Assembly (NCBI RefSeq): GCF_031628175.1
Contig: NZ_JAVLVT010000024.1
Location: 1-5,982 of the forward strand
Source: Lipingzhangella_A rawalii
Lineage (GTDB): Bacteria > Actinomycetota > Actinomycetes > Streptosporangiales > Streptosporangiaceae
Direction: 5' to 3'
DNA length: 5,982 bases
Shown in pieces: positions 1 to 5,462 of the stretch. The notes under the pieces were generated by a model that was not told the origin of the DNA, did no database searches, and saw only the letters and a list, made by a program, of their open reading frames with translations. Each line of letters begins with the position of its first letter. Within the stretch, counting starts at the first letter, position 1. The translations under genes were made by a program, and so were the position numbers.

Positions 1-684
1 TGCGTCCGGGATGACCTTCGTCGGCACGATCGCCACCGAGCCCGGCCACAAACCGGCCTTAACCGGCGGAACCAGGGTGGCCCCAGGCCCGGGCCCGGTG
101 GCTGGGGCCGGGCGGGACGCCGGCCCCCGCGTCGAACCCGGCTCCCCCGCCGGCACCGCGATCGGCTCCGGGGTCGCCTTGGCTTCCGGCACGATCCCCG
201 GGATCGGGGCTACCGGCCGTGCGCGCTCCCGCGGTGGGGCATCCAGGTCCTGTAGTCCCGCCAGGACCCGGGCCAGCACCGCCGGGGTCCGTGATGCAGG
301 CGAACTCCACGCGCCCGGCGGTACCGGCCCCGGCTCCGGAGCAGGGGCAGACGGCCCCTGCTCACCCGGAACCCGCTTCGGTAGCTTCTCCGGTGCTTGC
401 TCGCCTCCGGTTTCCGGAGCAGGCTCCGATTCGGCCCCGCCGCAGGTACACCGGTCCACGACGCAGGGCCGCGCCTCTGGCGGCGGGAACGGACACGGAT
501 GCTCCACCGGATTCACCGACGACCACGCACAGCCCTCGGCCGGACACTGCCAGAACAACACCGAACCACGGAGGTAGGGCCGGACACGGCTGCATTTACG
601 CGGACGGCGCATCCTCGGCGGAGTACCGGATGCAGGACGCTGGACAACGCCAGCTCTGCTCGTGGAGGCGATACGCTCAACCAC
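1..684 (-). CDS. Cys-rich, Pro-rich protein of unknown function, 3' end off the window
   Basis: I do not recognise this protein. The minus-strand frame stays open from a TGA at 705-703 to the left edge, and its third codon positions become strongly G/C-rich from about 610 leftward, which argues that it is coding. From the GTG at 684 the visible part is 228 residues. It has seven cysteines at about 31, 47, 52, 64, 74, 79 and 81, with segments QCPAEGCAW, HPCPF and a closing CTCGG. This looks like a small metal-binding domain. Residues from about 83 onward form a Pro/Ala/Gly-rich, probably disordered stretch, with one short helix-like piece (PAVLARVLAGLQDLD). The start is uncertain. GTG 684 follows AGGTGAGG (695-688). 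ATG 612 lies where the G/C bias begins but has GAGG directly against it, and GTG 693 is also possible. It diverges from the XRE regulator. No signal peptide or membrane segment is visible. Confidence 0.6.
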   Translation of the reverse strand, partial: MVERIASTSRAGVVQRPASGTPPRMRRPRKCSRVRPYLRGSVLFWQCPAEGCAWSSVNPVEHPCPFPPPEARPCVVDRCTCGGAESEPAPETGGEQAPEKLPKRVPGEQGPSAPAPEPGPVPPGAWSSPASRTPAVLARVLAGLQDLDAPPRERARPVAPIPGIVPEAKATPEPIAVPAGEPGSTRGPASRPAPATGPGPGATLVPPVKAGLWPGSVAIVPTKVIPDA

Positions 685-754
685 GGTCCTCACCTGCCTA
701 ACTCAGGTTGGGGGCAAGGCCTCGGCTGGGTGATGTCGCACCGAGTCGAGGCCG

Positions 755-871
755 TTGACTGTTGCACCCCAGATACTTGGGGTCGCAGGTCCCAACGTGG
801 CAGTGCAGGTCCAGAAGGTGCTATAGCTACTGGACCCTTGAAGTGCACTTGGGGAAAACCAGAATCCTGGT
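755..871 (+). promoter_or_regulatory. Repeat-rich control region upstream of the XRE regulator
   Basis: This divergent intergenic region holds several symmetric elements. ACCCCA (766-771) and TGGGGT (778-783) form an 18-bp inverted repeat. GCAGGTCC occurs at 785-792 and again at 805-812, a spacing of exactly 20 bp or about two helical turns. GGTCCAG (808-814) and CTGGACC (830-836) form an inverted repeat around TATAGC (822-827). AAGTGCACTT (841-850) is a perfect palindrome, and ACCAG/CTGGT (858-871) forms a small hairpin. A weak promoter reading is GTGGCA (797-802), a 19-bp spacer, then TATAGC. Autoregulation by the downstream regulator is typical of such loci, but binding here is inference. 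Confidence 0.35.
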
Positions 872-906
872 GGTCGCCATGAGTCTGTCCGTGGTTTTCT
901 GTGGTC

Positions 907-1752
907 ATGAACAGGAAGGCCAAACTTCCCCCTGAACACAACCCAGCGCTGCATCGCTTCGGCGTCGAGTTAAGCCGGATGCGCAATTTGGCCGAAATGT
1001 CACAACGTCGCCTTGCGCGGGCGACCGACTTTTCTCCACAACAGGTGGGGGCCATTGAACGGGCCGAGCGCTACCCCACCCGCGAGTTCGCCCAGTTGGC
1101 CGACGACCTCCTGGACGGCAACGGGAAACTCGTGGAGATGTGGACACATCTCTTCGGCGAGGCATACCCCGAGTACCTGGGGAGTCTGGTCGAGGCAGAG
1201 CAGTTGGCCACGATGATCCGCGAATACCACCCCTTGCTTATCCCCGGGATGCTCCAGACCGAGAACTATGCCCGCACCACCTTGCGCGCGGGCAACCCTC
1301 TCGCCGATGAATCCAAGATCGACCAGCTCATCGCAACGCGACTACATCGACAGCGGCTCCTCGACCGGGACCGCGCACCGGCCATGTGGTTCGTCCTCGA
1401 CGAAATCGTGCTCCAGCGCCCCATGGGAACACCCGAAGTGATGAACGAACAGATCGGACACCTGCTTGAGCTGATCGACCAGCGAAAGATCCGACTTCAG
1501 GTGGTTCCGATCGCAACGACCCGCCACCACCCAGGGCTCACCGGACCATTCAAGGTACTCTCCTTCGCGGGTCAGCCGGACCTCATCTACGTCGAGACCG
1601 TGGCACGGGGCGAGATGGTCACCGACCCCGAGCGCGTTCACGCGGTCACCCTGCTGTTCACTACGTTGCAGGGCGTTGCGCTCTCGCCTGAGCAATCGCT
1701 ACAGCTGCTCTACACGATCAGGAAGGACCTCGATGGAACTCAACTGGCGTAA
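907..1752 (+). CDS. XRE-family helix-turn-helix regulator with DUF5753 domain
   Basis: This is a cytoplasmic DNA-binding regulator of 281 residues, the usual length for the family. Residues about 19-70 form the XRE helix-turn-helix (GVELSRMRNLAEMSQRRLAR, then FSPQQVGAIERAERYPTREF). The rest, from about 95, is the DUF5753 effector domain, recognisable from the HPLLIPGMLQTENYAR signature and from LRLHRQRLLDRD- and VVPIATTRHHPGLTGPF-like segments. Related proteins in Streptomyces (Scr1 type) act with DUF397 partners on development and antibiotic production, and the next gene is a DUF397 gene overlapping it by 20 bp. ATG 907 is chosen; GTG 901 in the same frame is possible, and a TGA at 880-882 blocks anything longer. 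Neither start has a recognisable ribosome binding site, so the message may be leaderless or weakly translated. Leu22 is encoded by TTA (970-972). The DNA target and ligand are unknown. Confidence 0.93.
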   Translation: MNRKAKLPPEHNPALHRFGVELSRMRNLAEMSQRRLARATDFSPQQVGAIERAERYPTREFAQLADDLLDGNGKLVEMWTHLFGEAYPEYLGSLVEAEQLATMIREYHPLLIPGMLQTENYARTTLRAGNPLADESKIDQLIATRLHRQRLLDRDRAPAMWFVLDEIVLQRPMGTPEVMNEQIGHLLELIDQRKIRLQVVPIATTRHHPGLTGPFKVLSFAGQPDLIYVETVARGEMVTDPERVHAVTLLFTTLQGVALSPEQSLQLLYTIRKDLDGTQLA

Positions 1753-1915
1753 ATCCAGCTACACCAGTCAGCAGGGAGGCGACTGTGTTGAGGTCGCCTG
1801 GACGCAATACCAGGTCTACACCCGTGACTCCAAGCACCCAGAGCTGGGCCACCTGGACCTCCCCACCCGTGAGTGGTCAGCGCTGCTACACGCGGTGCGC
1901 ACCGGCGAGGTGTAG
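1733..1915 (+). CDS. DUF397 domain protein, partner of the XRE regulator
   Basis: This 60-residue protein is one complete DUF397 domain, the normal family length. It shows the family hallmarks in order: WRKSSYT near the N-terminus (Trp5), CVEVA at 18-22, RDSKHP at 31-36, and a C-terminal REWSALLHAVRTGE segment (Trp48). ATG 1733 is chosen because AGGAAGG (1720-1726) lies six bases upstream. A longer reading from 1676 only covers DNA coding for the regulator. The gene begins 20 bp before the regulator's TAA, so the two are almost certainly cotranscribed and translationally coupled. In Streptomyces, DUF397 proteins paired with DUF5753 regulators modulate or oppose the regulator. The same relationship is likely here but is inferred from family and context. 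Confidence 0.92.
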   Translation: MELNWRKSSYTSQQGGDCVEVAWTQYQVYTRDSKHPELGHLDLPTREWSALLHAVRTGEV

Positions 1916-1979
1916 TTCTCCAGTGGGCCGGGTACCAGGAACCCCGAACCAGCCCGGCCCCACACTGACAGGAACTCAC

Positions 1980-2123
1980 ATGAAGGCACCAAATACTTGG
2001 CGCACGTCCAGCTACACAGACCGCAACGGCTGCGTGGAGGTAGCTGACCATTCAGGCGGCGCGGCGATCCGCGACTCGACGCACCCCAATGAGGGCCACC
2101 TGACCTTCGACAGTGAGGAATAG
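1980..2123 (+). CDS. Second DUF397 protein, cut short by an amber codon
   Basis: This gene encodes 47 residues starting at ATG 1980, with AGGA seven bases upstream in a GACAGGAACTCAC context. DUF397 features are clear: WRTSSYT (Trp7), CVEVA at 18-22, IRDSTHP, then LTFDSEE. The frame stops at TAG (2121-2123). Past that stop the same frame reads RAFLTEV and on to a TGA at 2160-2162. DUF397 domains normally continue here as a Trp followed by RAFL-like sequence, and the neighbouring copy has REWSALL at this place. A single TGG-to-TAG change therefore explains the truncation, and a Trp at that codon would give 60 residues, the same length as the first copy. It lies 64 bp after the first DUF397 gene and is probably in the same transcript. 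It may be a decaying gene, a functional short form, or subject to stop-codon readthrough. Confidence 0.8.
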   Translation: MKAPNTWRTSSYTDRNGCVEVADHSGGAAIRDSTHPNEGHLTFDSEE

Positions 2124-2136
2124 CGCGCCTTCCTCA

Positions 2137-2162
2137 CTGAGGTACCCCTCAGAACGTTCTGA
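2137..2162. repeat. Overlapping hairpin and 14-bp perfect palindrome
   Basis: CTGAGG (2137-2142) and CCTCAG (2147-2152) can pair around a four-base loop. The second arm overlaps TCAGAACGTTCTGA (2149-2162), a perfect 14-bp palindrome, so the two structures exclude each other. They sit in the remnant 3' end of the second DUF397 gene. They could be an operator, or part of transcription termination for the regulator unit; there is no T-tract. Confidence 0.4.
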
Positions 2163-2177
2163 CGCCACTACATAACA

Positions 2178-2265
2178 CCGGCCCCGAGGACAGCACCTTC
2201 AGGGGTCGGCTAACTCGTTCCCGCGCCCGCTCTACCCCGCCGCATGGTGAGGAACCAGATTCCTC
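2178..2265. terminator. Candidate terminator hairpins between convergent genes
   Basis: The 195-bp gap between the DUF397 stop and the dehydrogenase stop has no convincing gene. It holds two hairpins. CCGGCCCC (2178-2185) pairs with GGGGTCGG (2202-2209), with one G-T pair. GAGGAA (2249-2254) pairs with TTCCTC (2260-2265) around CCAGA. Neither has a T-run, as is common in high-GC actinobacteria. The position where both convergent units must end supports a terminator role. Confidence 0.35.
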
Positions 2266-2318
2266 GGCGTGGCCGTACGTGACGGCGTCCATGGTGGTTC
2301 CCCGCCCTGGCGGCAGGA

Positions 2319-3296
2319 TCACAGGAGGGTGAGGGTACGACGGCGCCCAGGGGCCACCTCATGCTCCAGGAGCGCTCTCAGGTCAGTGAGGTGTCCCACT
2401 TCCGCGATCAGAGGGGCTACCGAGTCCGCATGCTGATTCAGCAGCGTTAACCCCAGGTGGAAGTCACCAGATTGGCGGCGGCAGTGGGAAAAGGAGCCGA
2501 TCAGCCGGATTGACCGACGGAAGAGGCTACGTAGGGGTACAGGGAGCGCCACATCGGGGTCGTAGGCGTTCTGGACCACGATGCTGCCGCCGTCGCGGAC
2601 GACTCCAAGTGCCAGCGCGAGCGGGGTCGCTTCGGCGCCGCTGGCGGCGTCGACCACCACATCGAAGGCCTTCTCATCGGTGGTGAGCGGAAGCCGGCAA
2701 TCGGCTGGTATGGCCTTGGCGACGGCTGGCGATGGGGCTCGGCCCTCTCGGTGGAAAACCGTGACTTCCCAGCCTTGCCACCGGGCATACAGCGCGGTGA
2801 GCAGACCGATGGTGCCGGCTCCGACGACAGCCAGCCTTCCGGGCGGTCTGATAGGGGCGCAGCGCAGTCCGTGGGCGGCGACAGCGGTGGGGTCGGCGAG
2901 CACGGCGTGCAGCGGGTCGAGACGGGTGGGGAGCGGGTGGGCGTTGTCGGTGGGTACCCGCACTTCTTCGGCGAAGCCTCCGGGGAGGTCCCAGCCGAGG
3001 CGCTGAAGGTCGGGGCACAGGTGGCTGTCTCCTGCCGCACACCGGGGACAGGTCTGGCAGGGGACAAGCGGATCTATAGCCACAGTGCGGCCGGTGGGAT
3101 CGGTTCCGACGATCTCGTGGCCTGGGCGCCAGGGCGCGGGCAGCGTGAAGCGGCTCGGGTGGCGGAGTTTGGGCAGGTCACTACCGCAGATACCACTGTG
3201 ACGGACACTGATCGCGGTTATTGCCTGGCGACTGGGCCGAGGGGGTGCCACCTCGTGTAAGTCCAAGTGTCCGTCCCGGATCTCCCAGGCTTTCAT
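2319..3296 (-). CDS. Zinc-dependent medium-chain alcohol/polyol dehydrogenase
   Basis: This 325-residue soluble oxidoreductase belongs to the medium-chain dehydrogenase family (threonine, sorbitol and polyol dehydrogenase-like) and is slightly shorter than the usual 340-350. The N-terminal catalytic domain has GICGSD (catalytic zinc Cys37), RPGHE (His60, Glu61), and a four-Cys structural zinc site at 80, 83, 86 and 94. The usual EPLA segment reads DPTA (Asp135). The Rossmann motif GAGTIG spans 159-164. The end of the second strand (VTVFHREGR) lacks the early acidic residue typical of NAD-preferring members, so NADP(H) is possible. The substrate cannot be read from sequence. ATG 3296 overlaps the upstream stop as ATGA and is preceded by AGGA seven bases away, so it is the last, translationally coupled gene of the operon. 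Leu13 and Leu283 are TTA codons. Confidence 0.93.
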   Translation of the reverse strand: MKAWEIRDGHLDLHEVAPPRPSRQAITAISVRHSGICGSDLPKLRHPSRFTLPAPWRPGHEIVGTDPTGRTVAIDPLVPCQTCPRCAAGDSHLCPDLQRLGWDLPGGFAEEVRVPTDNAHPLPTRLDPLHAVLADPTAVAAHGLRCAPIRPPGRLAVVGAGTIGLLTALYARWQGWEVTVFHREGRAPSPAVAKAIPADCRLPLTTDEKAFDVVVDAASGAEATPLALALGVVRDGGSIVVQNAYDPDVALPVPLRSLFRRSIRLIGSFSHCRRQSGDFHLGLTLLNQHADSVAPLIAEVGHLTDLRALLEHEVAPGRRRTLTLL

Positions 3297-3973
3297 TGCA
3301 GTTCCTGGATGTAGGCGGGCAGGTCTTCCACAGTGTCGACTGTGGGCCCGAACCAGCCGGTGGCGTTGAAGGCCAAGGCGTCGTCCGGGCCGCGTCGACG
3401 GACGGCCAGGACGGCCATACCGGCTTGGAGCGCGCCGCGGAGCTCCTTACCACCACCGTCACCGACGTAGAGCGTCCCGTGCGCCGGGGTGTCCAGGGTG
3501 GCGCGGATCTCGTCGTACAGCTGCTGGTCCGGTTTCACGGCACCGCTACGGCAGCTGAACACAGCAGCATCCACGAGGGCGGCAAGCGGGCTGCGCGGCC
3601 ATGCCGCGGCGATCTCGGCGCTAGCGTCGCTGAGCACACCGAGTCGCAGGCCGGCACCGCGCAGGGACCGCAAAGTGTCCGTCACCGCAGGGTCGGGCCG
3701 CAGCCGGGCATGGCTGAGCGAGCGCAGCACGTCTGTGACCGGTCCGTACGGCGCATCGGTCTGCTGGACGTTGCGAACCAGGTGTGCAGCGAGGGCAGAA
3801 ATTGTGGGCAAGGTTCCGTCGTGGCGAACCTGCCAGGTGGAGGAGAAGTAGGCCTCGACCTTTGCTGTGGGGGAGCCAAGGACCCTCGCTATTCGGGTGG
3901 CTGCCTCGGTGCGTTCCCGTGGTGTGGGTGCAGGCACCAGAGTCCCGAACAGGTCCAGTACTACTGTCTCCAC
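3293..3973 (-). CDS. HAD-superfamily hydrolase (HAD-IA-like)
   Basis: This is a 226-residue soluble haloacid dehalogenase-type hydrolase of normal length. Motif I is LDLFGTLV with the nucleophile Asp7. The residue two further on is Phe9 rather than the Asp of classical DxDGT phosphatases. Motif II is LGVLSDAS (Ser115), motif III is AVKPDQQ (Lys147), and motif IV is YVGDGGGKELRGA, with Asp172 and a Glu at 177 where many members have Asp. A helical cap lies between motifs I and II (about 15-100). The fold is certain, but the activity (phosphatase, dehalogenase or other) and substrate are not. GTG 3973 is the start because motif I begins almost at once. It lies 8 bp after the synthetase stop and has no clear ribosome binding site, so translation probably depends on the upstream gene. 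Its TGA shares an ATGA with the dehydrogenase start. Confidence 0.9.
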   Translation of the reverse strand: METVVLDLFGTLVPAPTPRERTEAATRIARVLGSPTAKVEAYFSSTWQVRHDGTLPTISALAAHLVRNVQQTDAPYGPVTDVLRSLSHARLRPDPAVTDTLRSLRGAGLRLGVLSDASAEIAAAWPRSPLAALVDAAVFSCRSGAVKPDQQLYDEIRATLDTPAHGTLYVGDGGGKELRGALQAGMAVLAVRRRGPDDALAFNATGWFGPTVDTVEDLPAYIQELQ

Positions 3974-3981
3974 TGCCAGCG

Positions 3982-5376
3982 TCAGGAGGTGGTGATGCGG
4001 GCGAGTTTTCGCCCGGCCTTGAGGTAGAAGTCCCCGGCCTGGGCGTCGAGCTTGTCCTTGAGCAGGCGTGCCAGCGGGGTATGCGTATCGTCGACGGCGA
4101 GCTGTACCTGATCCTGGTCGCCATCGGCCTCCACCACCAGTCGTAGGCCGTTCTGCTGGGCCAGACGTCTCACTTCCCCATTGCTCTTGGCGAATCCCAG
4201 GTTCTTGACGACGTCAGCGAGGCTCTGTTCCAGGTCGGTGACGCTGGGCAGGTCCTCGACATCGCCGAAGGTGCGCTTGGAGAAGCGCGCCACGAATTCC
4301 TCACGCGCCTGCATCGCGGCGTCGACCCCGTGGATGGCGGCGGTGACCTCACCGGCGAGGACCTTCTTCAGGTCCATGGGGTGCAGTGTTCCGGCCGTGA
4401 TGCGGTCGCTGGTAAGGGCAAGTTCGGAGTCCAGCCACTCCGAAAGCGTACGGAAGTACGGCTCGACGAGCCGATCGGGCACTGACATGAGCTTGCCGAA
4501 AATCTCGCCGGGTGGGGCGGTCAGGGGGACGTAGTTGCCCTGGGACTTGCTCATCTTGGCGCCAGAGCCATCGGTTCCCTCGATCAGGGAGGTTGCCACC
4601 ACCAGTTCCGGCGTCTGGCCGCAGATGTCCATGACTTTGCGGCACATCTGCATGTTGAGGAACTGGTCCAGCCCGCCGACCTCTAGGTCGCATTGGGTCT
4701 CCACCGAGTCGAGGGCCATCACCACCGAGTACAGCAGCTCGGCAAGGGACAGCCCGTGCCCAGAGTCCAGGCGAGTGCGAAAGTCCTCGCGCTGTAGCGC
4801 CATGGACGCCGGGATCTTTCCGGTGATCTCGATGAGTTGGGGCAGAGTGAACTGGCGCAGCCAGTCGCCGTTGTGCCGGAACTGGGCGCGTTCGAAGTCG
4901 AAGAACGGGCTGACCTGCTCGCGGTAGGTGGCGAGGTTGCGGGCGATGTCCTCGTCGGTGAGCGCGGGGCGTTCATCGGAGCGGCCGGAAGGGTCACCGA
5001 TCTTGGCGGTCATGTCGCCGACGATGAACACAACCTGGTGACCCATGCGTTGGAAGCGGCTGAGTAGCAGCATCGGCACGCTGTGGCCCAAGTGGACCTC
5101 GGCGCCGGTGGGGTCGATGCCGAACTTGGCGACAAACGAGCGCCCTTCCCTACCGGCCGCGGTGATTCGCTCTGCGAGGTCCTCAGTGGAGGGCTGGAGC
5201 TGCTGGGTGCGGTTCGCGATGAGCGCGGCCTGTTCCTCGGCGGGAAGGTCGGAGAGGTCCAGGCTGCGCCGGCGGGTGGTCTCGGTCAACAACTCACGCA
5301 CCGTGGCGTCTGCCGCAAGATCAGCATCTTTGAGCAGCTCGCTCACATGGTCGACAGACTGGCTCAGCCGGGTCAT
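3982..5376 (-). CDS. tyrS: Tyrosyl-tRNA synthetase-like protein (class I, KMSKS/S4 type) with an altered amino-acid pocket
   Basis: This 464-residue cytoplasmic protein has the full layout of a bacterial TyrRS, which charges tRNA(Tyr) with tyrosine using ATP. Residues 84-133 carry KFGIDPT, HLGH (95-98) and IGDPSGRS. The second signature KMSKS is at 274-278, and a C-terminal S4 RNA-binding domain spans about 385-464 (FAKSNGEVRRLAQQNGLRL). The IGDPSGRS/KMSKS combination places it with Thermus and TyrZ-like enzymes, not the KFGKS type I expect as housekeeping in many actinobacteria. About 50 residues precede the usual N-terminus. In the tyrosine pocket, Tyr216 and Asp223 are kept, but the family Gln of YxxxQ is Met220, the Tyr before Asp is Leu222, and GGTDQ reads GGLDQ (234-238). 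Substrate choice may thus differ. ATG 5376 is chosen over GTG 5409 because AGGAGAG (5388-5382) is ideally spaced before it. It is first in the operon with the HAD and dehydrogenase genes. Confidence 0.93.
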   Translation of the reverse strand: MTRLSQSVDHVSELLKDADLAADATVRELLTETTRRRSLDLSDLPAEEQAALIANRTQQLQPSTEDLAERITAAGREGRSFVAKFGIDPTGAEVHLGHSVPMLLLSRFQRMGHQVVFIVGDMTAKIGDPSGRSDERPALTDEDIARNLATYREQVSPFFDFERAQFRHNGDWLRQFTLPQLIEITGKIPASMALQREDFRTRLDSGHGLSLAELLYSVVMALDSVETQCDLEVGGLDQFLNMQMCRKVMDICGQTPELVVATSLIEGTDGSGAKMSKSQGNYVPLTAPPGEIFGKLMSVPDRLVEPYFRTLSEWLDSELALTSDRITAGTLHPMDLKKVLAGEVTAAIHGVDAAMQAREEFVARFSKRTFGDVEDLPSVTDLEQSLADVVKNLGFAKSNGEVRRLAQQNGLRLVVEADGDQDQVQLAVDDTHTPLARLLKDKLDAQAGDFYLKAGRKLARITTS

Positions 5377-5381
5377 CGCAG

Positions 5382-5388
5382 CTCTCCT
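5382..5388 (-). promoter_or_regulatory. Ribosome binding site deciding the synthetase start
   Basis: AGGAGAG ends five bases before ATG 5376 (seven from the AGGAG core), which is optimal. The upstream in-frame GTG at 5409 has no comparable site, so the shorter protein is preferred. Confidence 0.8.
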
Positions 5389-5411
5389 GGGACCGGGACG
5401 TCGCGCCACAT

Positions 5412-5441
5412 GTTATCGGCCCCGCATCCTCGACGTGTCCT
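5412..5441 (-). promoter_or_regulatory. Candidate promoter of the synthetase operon
   Basis: AGGACA (5441-5436) and GATAAC (5417-5412) are separated by 18 bp and match the housekeeping TTGACA/TATAAT consensus at four of six positions each. Transcription would start near 5405, giving a 5' leader of about 30 nt that contains the synthetase ribosome binding site. The -35 and spacer lie inside an inverted repeat. Confidence 0.4.
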
Positions 5442-5455
5442 TTCAGCGGGGCCAA
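5416..5455. repeat. Inverted repeat overlapping the operon promoter
   Basis: On the minus strand TTGGCCCCGC (5455-5446) pairs with GCGGGGCCGA (5425-5416): eight perfect G-C pairs plus one T-G and one T-A pair, with a 20-base interval. One arm falls between the candidate -35 and -10. It could be an operator, or in a longer transcript a terminator or attenuator hairpin. No T-box sequence is seen next to it. Confidence 0.4.
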
Positions 5456-5462
5456 CGCTGGA

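Noticed and set aside
11..577. 188-residue plus-strand frame over the Cys-rich region
   Set aside because: Low-complexity Gly/Ala/Pro/Ser product with no motif. The minus-strand frame has better third-position G/C bias and ordered cysteines.
879..935. 18-codon ORF (ATG 879) as a gene
   Set aside because: Weak ribosome binding site and out-of-frame overlap with the regulator; noted only as a possible upstream ORF.
2149..2162. LexA/SOS box at the GAACGTTC palindrome
   Set aside because: The actinobacterial LexA box is GAAC, four bases, then GTTC. Here the half-sites abut with no spacer.
3221..4027. 268-residue plus-strand frame
   Set aside because: It lies opposite the HAD gene, which has all four HAD motifs; the plus-strand product has no recognisable motif.
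5377..5409. Longer synthetase starting at GTG 5409
   Set aside because: It adds an Arg/Pro-rich 11-residue extension without its own ribosome binding site, whereas ATG 5376 has AGGAGAG at ideal spacing.
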